Positions 1 to 8,187 are shown, counted from the stretch's first letter. The stretch: DNA of 12,616 nt from CBDTYW01 sp965364735 (GCA_965364735.1 CBDTYW010000094.1:1-12616), one strand, 5' to 3'. A program made the numbers and translations. The notes: a model not told the origin generated them from the sequence alone.

Positions 1-2094
1 CGTGGCGTTGCGGGCGACCTGTCGGACGAACGGCGTCGTCTCCGCGGTCGAGCCGACGAGGACCTCCGCGCCGGGTGGGTCACTCACGACCTCCACGTCG
101 ACGGTGGCGTACTCGACGCTCCCGGTGGCCGTCGCGGTCTGGCCGGACGAGTCGGTGACCGTGACCAGGGCCTCGACGAAGCTCGGGTACTCGTGGTCAG
201 GCATCTCGACGACGATGGTGCGCTGCCCGGTCGCTGAGTCGATCGGATGGACGTGGCAGCCAACGGCCGGGATGCAGTGATGCATCATGACCTCCCAGTC
301 GTACGCGCTGTCCGGCAGGGCACCGTCCTCGGCGTCCGTCGCGGTGGCGCGGATGCTGGCGTCCTGGCCGACGCGGAACCGGGCCGTCTCGCGGGGCCGG
401 TCGACCACGACCGACGGCGGGACGTCGCCCGCGACGATCGTCGTGGTCACGGTGTCGCTGCGGCCGGTGCCATCGCTGACGACGAGCGACGCGATGAACG
501 TGCCCTCGGAGCCATAGGTCCACGCCGCGGTCGGGGTCGTCGCGTCGACCGTGCCGTCGCCGTCGAGGTCCCAGGCGAACGTGAGCGGGTCCCCGTTCGG
601 GTCGCTGGACGCTGTTCCGTCGAAGCTGACGTCGAGCGGAACCGCGCCTCCGGCGACGTCGGTCGTCATGGCGGCGACCGGCGGCTCGGGTGCCCCGTCG
701 CCGTCGCTGATCCGCACGATCGAGCCGTTGACGATGTCCACGCCGTACAGATCGCCGGCCGGGCCGAACTCGAGCTCAACGAGCGGTGGCACGCCGGACG
801 CGAAGAGCGCGATCTGCGTCGGGTCGGGGACCCCGGCCTCAGCCGGCGCCCACCAGATGCATCCGCGGGTGTAGTCGGTGAAGAAGAGCGCGCCGTCGTA
901 GGCGGGACCGCCGAAGCCGACCCGGTTGACCGCGACACCAGCCAACGCGTTGCCCTGGTTCTCGCAGTCCTCCCCCGGCACGATCGGGACGTCGCGCGGA
1001 TAGGCGAACCACGGGAACACGAGGCTCGGATCGTCCAGCAGGTCCTGACAGATGTCGGTGCCCAGCCAGAAGGTGTTCTGCGTGGTGCCGTCGCCCTCGT
1101 AGCACGGCCATCCCGAGTTCTCGATGTCCGCGTCCGTCAACGAGGGGATCCGGTCGATCTCCTCGTAGCCCGCGCCACCCACGTTGCCGACGTAGACCTC
1201 GCCGGTCAGCGCATCGATCGTCATCCGGAAGGGGTTGCGCCAGCCTTCGGCGACGACCCGCCGGGCAGCCGGGTCGGGATCGCCCATGAGCGGGTTACCG
1301 GGTGCGGCGAGCCCCGTGGCGCGGTCGACCCGCAGGAGCGTCCCGTGCCAGTCCAGCGGGTCACCGGAGGTCCGTCGGTCCTGCGAGCGGGCCTGTCCGC
1401 CCTCGGCCGTGGGCGCCGTGAGCGGGGTGCCCGCCGGCTGGTCCGGGTCCCCGCAGATGTTGTCGCGCTGTCCGTAGTCGACGAAGCTGCCGCTCGAGCC
1501 GTCACCCGCCGACACGAGCAGCGCACCGCTCGCGTCGAACGCGAGGTCACCGAGGGCATGGTGGGGGAACTGCATGCACCAGCCGTCGAGCAGCGTCTCC
1601 TGGGCTCCGGCGGTGTTCGTGGCGGCCCAGACGCGGATGACCCGTCCCGAGCCGATGCACCCCGTCGTGGTGCCGTTGGGGCAGGCGTCGTAGTCGTTGC
1701 CGAGCCCGTGCAGCGGGGCGATGCCGCCGATCTCCGCATCACGTGCGTAGGACAGGTAGAGCCACGGCTCGGTGTCGAAGTCCTCCGCAGTCGCGAGGCC
1801 GAGCATCCCGCGGTCACCGTGGTTGTGGACCTCGTCGCGGAGGTCGATGAAGGTCTCGCCGGTCGGATCCTCGAGCGAGTCGAAGACCTTCACGATGCCG
1901 CGCTTCTCGGTGACGAAGATCCGGCCGTCAGCCGCGAAGTCGACGGCCGTCGGGACGACCAGCCCGTCGAGGACCACGGCCGACGAGAACGCCGGGGGCA
2001 GCACCATCGCGGCGCCGGCTGGCGCGATGCCGACCGCGGTCAACATCGTCGCGGCCAGTACCGAGACCATCACCTGCAGAGCTTGCCGACGCAT
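1..2094 (-). CDS. Secreted PQQ-dependent glucose/sorbosone dehydrogenase-like protein with PKD domain (3' end missing)
   Basis: An open frame of 698 codons runs from an ATG at 2094 to the window edge without a stop, so the C-terminus lies outside. AGGGG sits 6 nt before the start. Residues 1-29 form a signal peptide (Arg-Arg, hydrophobic core, AGAA), so the protein is exported. Residues about 35-465 resemble the soluble PQQ sugar dehydrogenase beta-propeller: the HHALGDLAF segment places His179 at the general-base position, LLVSAGDGS follows, and GWRNPFR places Arg286-Asn287 at the PQQ-contacting pair. Residues about 470-555 are a PKD domain (SSDPNGDPLTFAWDLDGDG). Residues about 558-650 form another Ig-like module with a His/Cys cluster, HHC at 605-607 and CHVH at 613-616; at 651 onward a further beta module begins. 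The likely role is periplasmic or extracellular oxidation of a sugar or sugar alcohol. The substrate is unknown, and PQQ use is inferred from the family. Confidence 0.88.
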   Translation of the reverse strand, partial: MRRQALQVMVSVLAATMLTAVGIAPAGAAMVLPPAFSSAVVLDGLVVPTAVDFAADGRIFVTEKRGIVKVFDSLEDPTGETFIDLRDEVHNHGDRGMLGLATAEDFDTEPWLYLSYARDAEIGGIAPLHGLGNDYDACPNGTTTGCIGSGRVIRVWAATNTAGAQETLLDGWCMQFPHHALGDLAFDASGALLVSAGDGSSGSFVDYGQRDNICGDPDQPAGTPLTAPTAEGGQARSQDRRTSGDPLDWHGTLLRVDRATGLAAPGNPLMGDPDPAARRVVAEGWRNPFRMTIDALTGEVYVGNVGGAGYEEIDRIPSLTDADIENSGWPCYEGDGTTQNTFWLGTDICQDLLDDPSLVFPWFAYPRDVPIVPGEDCENQGNALAGVAVNRVGFGGPAYDGALFFTDYTRGCIWWAPAEAGVPDPTQIALFASGVPPLVELEFGPAGDLYGVDIVNGSIVRISDGDGAPEPPVAAMTTDVAGGAVPLDVSFDGTASSDPNGDPLTFAWDLDGDGTVDATTPTAAWTYGSEGTFIASLVVSDGTGRSDTVTTTIVAGDVPPSVVVDRPRETARFRVGQDASIRATATDAEDGALPDSAYDWEVMMHHCIPAVGCHVHPIDSATGQRTIVVEMPDHEYPSFVEALVTVTDSSGQTATATGSVEYATVDVEVVSDPPGAEVLVGSTAETTPFVRQVARNAT

Positions 2095-2191
2095 CGTGAT
2101 CCCCTGGCACGTTTCCCACGAACGTAGGACCCGAAGGCCGGTCAGACGATCAACTGCTCGCGATGAGGGGGTTGCGGCTCAGGGCTGCGCG

Positions 2192-2220
2192 CTGATCCGA
2201 CCGGCGCAACGCTCAGTCAA
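2192..2220 (-). promoter_or_regulatory. Weak candidate promoter for the sugar-dehydrogenase-like gene
   Basis: On the minus strand TTGACT (2220-2215) is followed after 17 nt by GATCAG (2197-2192). The -35 is close to consensus but the -10 is poor. It lies just past the SGNH hydrolase stop and would leave a leader of roughly 90 nt. A TACGTT hexamer nearer the gene has no -35 at normal spacing. The rest of the 129-nt gap shows no convincing terminator. Confidence 0.2.
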
Positions 2221-2223
2221 GGT

Positions 2224-3015
2224 TCATGACCCAACGCGACCAGCGACCACGGGTGCGATCGTGTCGGCCCAGAACCCGTACCCGATCGGCGACGGGTGGA
2301 ACAGGTCCACGCTCATCGCCTCGGGGACGCCGCGGAACCGGGGGCTCGCGAGCCTGCCGATGTCTGCGAACGCCGCTCCCGTCGCGGCCGCGACCCGCTC
2401 CTGACGCCCTGCGAGGAGCAGCCCGTACTGGTCGGCGATGTGGCGCAGCGGCGGGAGCAGCGCTCCCACCCCGACGAACCGGGGGATGCCCGCAAGCACG
2501 ACCGGAGCATCGCCCGTCACAGAGCCGATCTCCTCGATGACGCTCGTGAGCGACGTCGTGAAGGAGCCCGGCCCGGTCGCGTGGGTCGTGTCGTTCCCAC
2601 CGATCACCAGGAGCACCGCGTCCCAGCTCCCCCCGTCGAGGAGGTCGACCTGCTCGGCGAGCACATCCGCGACCCGCGCTCCCGAGACGCCGAAGCCCGT
2701 CACGTGGACGTCGCGCTTGAGCTCCTTGGCGACGCGCTCCGCGACGAGGACCGGGAGGGTGCCCTCCTGCCCGTCAGCGCCAACCCCTGCGACGAGCGAG
2801 TCACCGAGGACCGCGACGCGGACCGCCCCGTGATCATCGACGACCGGACGCACCACGTCGCCCGCGACGGTGACCACCGCGTCGACGAGGAAGCCCGGGT
2901 CGCCCGGGAGGTAGTCGCCGTTCGCGGCGATGAAGATCTCGCCACCGATCAGCATGCCGAGCGTGGCAGGCACGCCGAGCAAGGTGGCGAAGACAGAACG
3001 TCGAAGGATGGCCAC
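2224..3015 (-). CDS. SGNH/GDSL-family hydrolase, membrane-anchored or secreted
   Basis: The 263-residue protein carries the SGNH serine-esterase blocks in order: block I GDSL at 71-74 with nucleophile Ser73, block II glycine in GFGVSGAR (about 108-113), block III GGND at 139-142 with Asn141, and block V DLFH at 237-240 with Asp237 and His240. All four catalytic blocks are intact. The N-terminus has basic residues followed by a hydrophobic stretch (about 9-31), so it is a signal peptide or membrane anchor and the enzyme probably works outside the cytoplasm on ester substrates (lipid, acetyl or acyl groups). The start is GTG at 3015 with only a weak AGG upstream, so the start is less certain. 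The gene begins 26 nt after purB and is probably co-transcribed with it. The substrate cannot be told from sequence. Confidence 0.88.
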   Translation of the reverse strand: MAILRRSVFATLLGVPATLGMLIGGEIFIAANGDYLPGDPGFLVDAVVTVAGDVVRPVVDDHGAVRVAVLGDSLVAGVGADGQEGTLPVLVAERVAKELKRDVHVTGFGVSGARVADVLAEQVDLLDGGSWDAVLLVIGGNDTTHATGPGSFTTSLTSVIEEIGSVTGDAPVVLAGIPRFVGVGALLPPLRHIADQYGLLLAGRQERVAAATGAAFADIGRLASPRFRGVPEAMSVDLFHPSPIGYGFWADTIAPVVAGRVGS

Positions 3016-3041
3016 GGGAACAACCTGCCGGGAGTGGAGCG

Positions 3042-4466
3042 TCAGAGGATCTCGCCGGGGCGGCGCACGGCCGCCTCCGGGTGCAGCGCGGCGAGCGCGG
3101 CGACCGAGGCGACGAACCTGTCGACCTGGTCGCCGGCGGCGCCGGTGAACGCTTGTGGTTCGGAGAGGAGCCGGTCAAGGGCGGTCCGGTCGAGCGGCAA
3201 CCGCTCATCGGCCGCGAGGCGCGCGAGCAGGTCGTTCTCGCGCCGCCCTGCCTCGCGCATCTCGAGCGCCACCGCGACGGCATGCGTCTTGATGACCTCG
3301 TGCGCGGTCTCGCGTCCGACGCCAGCCTTGACCGAGGCCATGAGGAGCTTCGTCGTCGCGAGGAATGGCAGGTAGCGAGCCAGCTCCGCCGCGATCACCA
3401 CCGGGTAGGCACCGCATTCGAGCAGGACCGTCAGGAACGTCTCGAACAGCCCGTCGATGGCGAGGAAGGCGTCAGGAAGCGCGACGCGCCGAACGACGGA
3501 GCACGACACGTCGCCCTCGTTCCACTGGTCCCCGGTCAGCCCGGCGACCATCGTGAGGTGACCGCGCAGGATCACCGAGAACCCGTTGACGCGCTCGCAG
3601 GAACGGGCGTTCATCTTGTGCGGCATCGCCGACGATCCGACCTGTCCCTCCTTGAAGCCCTCGGTCACGAGCTCCTGACCGGCCATGAGCCGCAGCGTCC
3701 GTGCGAGGTTCGCCGGACCGGACGCCACCTGGACGAGCGCGCTGACGACGTCGAGGTCCAGGGAGCGCGGGTAGACCTGTCCGACGCTGTTCAGCGAGGC
3801 CGTGAAGCCGAGGTGGTCGGCGACGCGACCCTCGAGCTCAGCCAGCTTGGCGCGGTCTCCCTCGAGGAGGTCCAGGAGGTCCTGCTGGGTCCCGACCGGG
3901 CCCTTGAGCCCACGCAACGGGTAGCGCGCGAGCAGGTCCTCGACGCGGTGCAGCGCCTGCGTGAGCTCCTCGCCGGCGTTCGCGAAGCGCTTGCCGAGCG
4001 TCGTCGCCTGAGCTGCGACGTTGTGGCTGCGGCCCGCCATGACGGTGTCGCGGTGCTCGGTGGCGCGCTCCGCGAGGAGCACCAGGCTGGTGACGATGCG
4101 GTCGCGGACGAGCTCGAGCGAGCGGCGGATCTGGAGCTGCTCGACGTTCTCCGTGAGGTCGCGCGAGGTCATGCCCTTGTGGATGTGCTCGTGCCCGGCG
4201 AGGGCGTTGAACTCCTCGATGCGGGCCTTGACGTCGTGGCGCGTGACGGCTTCGCGCGCGGCGATCGAGGCGAGGTCGACGTCCGCCACGACGCGCTCGT
4301 AGTCCGCGATGCTCGCGGCGGGGATGTCGATGCCGAGATCGGCCTGGCCGCGCATGACGGCGATCCAGAACTCGCGCTCGAGGCGGACCTTCGCCTCAGG
4401 CGCCCAGATGGCGACCATGTCGTCGCTGGCGTAGCGGCCGGCGAGGACGTTCGGGACGGTGCTCAT
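3042..4466 (-). CDS. purB: Adenylosuccinate lyase
   Basis: The enzyme cleaves SAICAR to AICAR plus fumarate and adenylosuccinate to AMP plus fumarate in purine synthesis, as a cytoplasmic homotetramer. The 474-residue product has the full fumarase/aspartase-superfamily signature: RHDVKA (His77), HIHKGMTSRDLTENV (95-109), GRSHNVAAQATT with His148 at the general-acid position, and VGSSAMPHKMN (276-286) carrying the flexible-loop catalytic serine. The sequence is of the mycobacterial PurB type throughout, including the GAAGDQVD segment near the C-terminus. The open frame extends upstream to 4802, but the ATG at 4466 is chosen because family members begin with an (S/T)xPNVLAxRYAS stretch and because this ATG overlaps the upstream stop as ATGA. 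It is translationally coupled to the FAH-family gene. No key residue is missing. Confidence 0.97.
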   Translation of the reverse strand: MSTVPNVLAGRYASDDMVAIWAPEAKVRLEREFWIAVMRGQADLGIDIPAASIADYERVVADVDLASIAAREAVTRHDVKARIEEFNALAGHEHIHKGMTSRDLTENVEQLQIRRSLELVRDRIVTSLVLLAERATEHRDTVMAGRSHNVAAQATTLGKRFANAGEELTQALHRVEDLLARYPLRGLKGPVGTQQDLLDLLEGDRAKLAELEGRVADHLGFTASLNSVGQVYPRSLDLDVVSALVQVASGPANLARTLRLMAGQELVTEGFKEGQVGSSAMPHKMNARSCERVNGFSVILRGHLTMVAGLTGDQWNEGDVSCSVVRRVALPDAFLAIDGLFETFLTVLLECGAYPVVIAAELARYLPFLATTKLLMASVKAGVGRETAHEVIKTHAVAVALEMREAGRRENDLLARLAADERLPLDRTALDRLLSEPQAFTGAAGDQVDRFVASVAALAALHPEAAVRRPGEIL

Positions 4467-5260
4467 GAGGACTCCTCGGTGGCCGCGGGGCGCATGCGGT
4501 CGAGGACCGGGTTCTCCAGCGCCCCGATCCCGGCGATCTCGACGCGGACGGTCTGGCCCGGGAGCAGCGGCCCGACGCCCGCGGGCGTGCCGGTCAGGAT
4601 GATGTCGGACGGCAGCAGCGTCATGACCTGGCTGATGTAGGACACGAGCGTGGCGACGTCGAAGACCATGTCCGAGGTGCTGCCGTCCTGGCGAACCTCG
4701 CCGTCGACGAGGCACCGGATCTGCACGTTGCGCGGGTCGATGTCGGTGGAGATCGCCGGGCCGAGCGGCAGGAACGAGTCGAAGCCCTTCCCGCGCGTCC
4801 ACTGCGGCTCGGCGCGCTGGAGGTCGCGGGCGGTGACGTCGTTGGCGCAGGTGAAGCCGAAGATCCCCTTGAGCGCCTCCTGGGGGGTGACGCGCTGGAG
4901 CAGCGCCCCGATGACGATGGCGAGCTCCGCCTCGTGGTGGACCTCGTCGGAGAGGTCGGTGGGCAGCAGGATCGGCTCTCCGGGTCCGATGACGGCGGAC
5001 GACGGCTTCAGGAAGAGCAGCGGCTCCTTCGGCACCTCGCCGCCGACCTCCTTCACGTGGTCGAGGTAGTTGCTGCCGACGCAGACGACCTTCGTCGGGA
5101 TCACCGGCGCCAGCAGACGCAGCCCGGCGATCGGGACGACCTCTCCGGTCGTCGAGTTCGGCGCGAAGGGGTGCGGGGCGATGACGCGAACGTCAGCGCC
5201 GTCGATGACGCCGTACTTGGGTGTTCCGTCGCTTGCAGCGAAGCGGACGATGCGGGGCAT
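4463..5260 (-). CDS. Fumarylacetoacetate hydrolase (FAH) family protein
   Basis: The 265-residue protein has the FAH fold: a short N-terminal domain (about 1-50) and a catalytic core beginning at KVVCVGSNYLDH. Metal-binding acids are visible as Glu110 and Glu112 in VHHEAELAIVIG and Asp141 in CANDVTARD. KGFDSFLPLGP and ILTGTPAGVGP are the usual conserved core segments. Relatives include 2-hydroxyhepta-2,4-diene-1,7-dioate isomerases, acylpyruvases and oxaloacetate decarboxylases, so it probably acts on a 2-oxo or enol dicarboxylate with Mg2+; the exact reaction cannot be assigned. In M. tuberculosis a homologue lies between leuB and gltX; here it precedes purB, whose ATG overlaps its stop by 4 nt. 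The ATG at 5260 follows a short GGGAA stretch. A stem-loop separates it from the protease gene upstream. Confidence 0.9.
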   Translation of the reverse strand: MPRIVRFAASDGTPKYGVIDGADVRVIAPHPFAPNSTTGEVVPIAGLRLLAPVIPTKVVCVGSNYLDHVKEVGGEVPKEPLLFLKPSSAVIGPGEPILLPTDLSDEVHHEAELAIVIGALLQRVTPQEALKGIFGFTCANDVTARDLQRAEPQWTRGKGFDSFLPLGPAISTDIDPRNVQIRCLVDGEVRQDGSTSDMVFDVATLVSYISQVMTLLPSDIILTGTPAGVGPLLPGQTVRVEIAGIGALENPVLDRMRPAATEESS

Positions 5261-5279
5261 GGAGGTTCCCGTGGAGACG

Positions 5280-5316
5280 ACGAGTGGGCCCGCGAATCTA
5301 TCGCGGGCCCGCTCGT
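5280..5316 (-). terminator. Stem-loop downstream of the subtilisin-like protease gene
   Basis: Arms at 5280-5295 and 5301-5316 pair over 16 positions around a 5-nt loop. There is one imperfection: C/A on the minus-strand RNA, U-G on the plus. The structure begins 23 nt after the protease stop codon, where an intrinsic terminator is expected; no long U run follows, as is common in GC-rich actinomycetes. The loop region reads TAGATT on the minus strand, which also resembles an actinobacterial -10 for the following FAH-family gene, but no matching -35 is present. Confidence 0.7.
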
Positions 5317-5338
5317 GGATTGCTCGTGCCGTCAGGCG

Positions 5339-8173
5339 TCAGTCGTCCGAGCCGTCCGAGTCGTCGTCCGAGTCGTCGTCGGACGGGTCGTCGTCGTCAT
5401 CGTCCTTGTCCTTCGGGCACTTCCCGTTGCCGGTGTCGTCGGGGTCCCCGTCGTCGCCGTCGTCGTTGTCGTCGTCGCAATCGTCGCCGAGGTCCGGCAG
5501 CGCATCGTCGTCGAGGAGCTCGGCGTAGGCCATGCCGTCGGCCACGCCGGAGCCGGTGACGTCGGACAGGAGCACCAGGAACACCTCGTCGTTCTCCTCG
5601 ACGAGGTCGCCGACGATGTCGACGGTGACCGTCGTCTCGGTCTCACCGGCCGGGATGAACCCCTGCACGGTGACGGCCGTGAAGTCGTCGCCCGCGGTCG
5701 CGGTGACTTCCTCAGTCGTCGCGGTGAACGTGGTCTCGAGGTTCGAGGCCCGGTCGAGGTGGACGCGGAACGAGATCGTGGAGTTGGTGTTGCCCTCGTC
5801 CATCGAGATGTCGTCGATCGCGAGCCCGGCGACGTCGTCGTCGAGGATCGTGAGCGTCGCCATCCCGGGCGTGCCGACGTCGATGCCGCTCGCGGCGCCC
5901 AGAAGCACCTCGATCGTCTCGTCGTCCTCGACCTCGGTGTCACCGTGGACGGTGATCGGCAGCGTCGCCACGAACTCACCCTCGGCGAACGTGACCGTGG
6001 CGGACGGGTCGTCCGCGTCGGTGCCGAGCGTCGCCGTGCCACCGGAGACGGTCACCTCGACCGTGGAGGTCGCGGTGGCCGGCTCGTCGAGCGTCAGGGT
6101 CAGCAGCGCCGTGGTGGTGCCGTCGTCGCCCTCGGCGACCTCGGCGTCTGCGATTGTCACGACCGGGGTCGTGTGCTCCTGGCCGAGGGCATAGGTGCAG
6201 ATCGTCGACGCGAAGTCGGCGTCCGGGACGAATCCACCGACGTCGCGGCGGGAGGTGATCACGTAGGCGCTGAACACGTCCCCGTCGGCGAGCAGAGCGC
6301 CCAGCCCGGCGTCCACGAGTGCGCTGGCGTGCAGGGTGATCCGGATGGTGCTGGTGGCGTCGTCGAACGTTCCGTCGAGCGCCACCGTGGTGCGGGTGCG
6401 GCCGTCGGACCAGTCGGCGAGGTCGAAGGACTCGCCGTCCACCACGTTGCGCTGGGCGATGATCCCGATCGACTTGCCCTGCACCGAGAACTGGATGTCG
6501 AACCACTCACCGACCGAGCCAGGGGGCGGGGTGTCGGAGAGGTCGGTGACCTGCACCGTCACGAGGACGTCACCGGTGGCCGGGTCGGTGGCGAGGTCTG
6601 CCTCGATGATGTCGAGCGACGGGGCCGGGATGATGCCGCCACCGGCTGCGAGGATGATGCCCGCGTCGTCAGCGGGGTCGGTGAGGAGCGGGCCGGTCGT
6701 GCAGACGTCGTCGGGCGTCTCGCCGTCGCCGAGGATCGACTCGAGCGCCGCGACGACGTTGACGAGGCCGTGGCCCTTGTCCCACGACGTCGTGCCGGTA
6801 CCCGGGAAGCGGGTGTCCTGCTCGTCGAAGGCGTCGCCGAAGGCGGACTTGTAGGCGGTGGTCAGCAGGACGCGCTCGACCTCGCCGGGGGTGAGGGTCG
6901 GGTCGGCCTGGAAGAGCTGGGCGACGATGCCGGCGATGTGCGGTGCAGCCATCGACGTGCCGCTGATCGTGCCGTAGTCAGGGTCGGTGTCGAGGCCCCG
7001 GCAGATCGCGAGCTCCGGACGGCACGCAGCGGTGATCGAGGAGCCCGGCGCCATGATGTCCGGGTAGCTGGCGATCCGGCCGTTCTGACCGGCCGAGGAG
7101 CTGGAGTCCATCGCGTTGTCACGGGCGCCCGAGTTGGCGTCGTCGTAGTTCGCGACCATGATCACGCCCGGCTGCGGGGATGCGCCCCGGTTGCTGGTCG
7201 TGGCGGTCGTGCCGTCACCGCCGTCGTTGCCGGCGGCCCAAACGACCACGACACCCTCGTCGACGAGCTTCTTGGCGAGCAGCGCCGTGGAGTCGCTGGC
7301 GTTGTGCGTGCCGTTGTCGGAGGTCCCCCACGAGTTGTTGACGACCTTGATCGGGTTGCACGAGCCGTCGCCGCAGGGGTCTGCGTGGTGGTCCACGACC
7401 CACTGCATGGCCTGGCCGGCCGCGTACATCGAGATGACGGCGCCACCGGAGATCGCGACGATGTCGGCGCCGGTCGCGGCGCCCGCCACGGAACGTCCGT
7501 CCTCGGTCGTCCGGGCGTATCCGCCGGCGGTCGAGGCGACGTGCGTGCCGTGGCCGCCGAGCGACGCGGAGTCGGTGTTGTTGGTCGGCGCGTCCGCGAA
7601 GCAGGAGTCACCGACGAGCACGATCGGGCAGACGTACTTCTTGTTGACCACGACCTTGGAGTCACCGTTCTCGTCGGTGAACATCGGGTGGGTGCCGTCG
7701 ACGCCGGAGTCGACGATCGCGATCGAGATGCCGGAGCCGTCGATCGGGTTGCCGGCGGCGTCGGTCCAGCTGGCGGCGGCCTCGGCGCCGCGCGTGGCGA
7801 CGTGCGAGGTGTCGAGGTAGTACTCGGCGGGCTGGTCGCCCTCGATGCGCGTGATGCCGTCGGATCCGGCCAGCGCGACGATCTGTGCGCGTGTCCCGAT
7901 GCCGGCAGCGACGTCGATGGCGTGCAGCGGCGGCGCCAGGTCGAAGCCGAGCGTGGCCATCCGCGACTCGGTGGCCGCGAGATCACCCTCGCCGTGCACC
8001 ATGACCAAGAAGGTGTCGGTGACCGCCGCCGCGGCGAGCTCGCTGTCGAGCCAGGACGTGATGACCGGCTCGGCCACCTCGATGGCGGCCACGGATGGCG
8101 CTGCGAGCGCAGCGGCCGGCGACATCGCGACCAACACGCTGGTCGTCGCGAGCAGTGCAGAGATTCTTCGCAC
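5339..8173 (-). CDS. Secreted subtilisin-like (S8) serine protease with two Calx-beta domains and an acidic tail
   Basis: The 944-residue protein starts with a signal peptide (1-25, AAALAAP). Residues about 50-120 look like an inhibitory propeptide. The S8 catalytic domain (about 145-480) has all key residues: Asp155 in IAIVDSGVDG, His208 in GGHGTHVA, oxyanion Asn316 in WAAGNDGG, and Ser407 in SGTSMAAPH. Residues about 490-665 are a beta-rich region I cannot assign. Two Calx-beta repeats follow (about 668-780 and 781-890), each with a TxxVExDE-like acidic strand and the first ending in LDDD; these domains usually bind calcium. Residues 893-944 are a tail with 29 Asp in 52 positions. All ten cysteines fall in five local pairs, consistent with export. 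The start is GTG at 8173, with GAGGA 6 nt upstream; the ATG at 8189 is out of frame. Function is inferred as extracellular proteolysis. No dedicated secretion gene is adjacent. Confidence 0.94.
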   Translation of the reverse strand: MRRISALLATTSVLVAMSPAAALAAPSVAAIEVAEPVITSWLDSELAAAAVTDTFLVMVHGEGDLAATESRMATLGFDLAPPLHAIDVAAGIGTRAQIVALAGSDGITRIEGDQPAEYYLDTSHVATRGAEAAASWTDAAGNPIDGSGISIAIVDSGVDGTHPMFTDENGDSKVVVNKKYVCPIVLVGDSCFADAPTNNTDSASLGGHGTHVASTAGGYARTTEDGRSVAGAATGADIVAISGGAVISMYAAGQAMQWVVDHHADPCGDGSCNPIKVVNNSWGTSDNGTHNASDSTALLAKKLVDEGVVVVWAAGNDGGDGTTATTSNRGASPQPGVIMVANYDDANSGARDNAMDSSSSAGQNGRIASYPDIMAPGSSITAACRPELAICRGLDTDPDYGTISGTSMAAPHIAGIVAQLFQADPTLTPGEVERVLLTTAYKSAFGDAFDEQDTRFPGTGTTSWDKGHGLVNVVAALESILGDGETPDDVCTTGPLLTDPADDAGIILAAGGGIIPAPSLDIIEADLATDPATGDVLVTVQVTDLSDTPPPGSVGEWFDIQFSVQGKSIGIIAQRNVVDGESFDLADWSDGRTRTTVALDGTFDDATSTIRITLHASALVDAGLGALLADGDVFSAYVITSRRDVGGFVPDADFASTICTYALGQEHTTPVVTIADAEVAEGDDGTTTALLTLTLDEPATATSTVEVTVSGGTATLGTDADDPSATVTFAEGEFVATLPITVHGDTEVEDDETIEVLLGAASGIDVGTPGMATLTILDDDVAGLAIDDISMDEGNTNSTISFRVHLDRASNLETTFTATTEEVTATAGDDFTAVTVQGFIPAGETETTVTVDIVGDLVEENDEVFLVLLSDVTGSGVADGMAYAELLDDDALPDLGDDCDDDNDDGDDGDPDDTGNGKCPKDKDDDDDDPSDDDSDDDSDGSDD
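5342..5496. repeat. GAC/GTC-rich low-complexity tract encoding the Asp-rich tail
   Basis: The last 50 or so codons of the protease are mainly GAC with some TCG and GAG-like triplets, giving imperfect GTC/GTCC trinucleotide runs on the plus strand. The densest blocks are about 5342-5408 and 5436-5490. The tract stays in frame to the stop. Such runs can expand or contract by slippage without shifting the frame. Confidence 0.6.
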
Positions 8174-8187
8174 GGGTGATCCTCGTC

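Noticed and set aside
247..2127. Plus-strand open frame of 626 codons opposite the sugar-dehydrogenase-like gene
   Set aside because: The minus strand reads a coherent secreted multidomain protein throughout; the plus-strand product is arginine-rich with no recognisable domain.
3081..4640. Plus-strand open frame of 519 codons opposite purB
   Set aside because: PurB is unmistakable on the minus strand and the plus-strand product shows no family feature.
4467..4802. N-terminal extension of purB
   Set aside because: The extra codons lie inside the FAH-family gene in another frame; known PurB proteins start at the equivalent of the ATG at 4466.
4934..8179. Plus-strand open frame of 1081 codons opposite the protease
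   Set aside because: Its product is Val/Arg/Asp/Gly-rich with no family motif, and it is the GC-driven mirror of an intact S8 protease with signal peptide and full catalytic residues.
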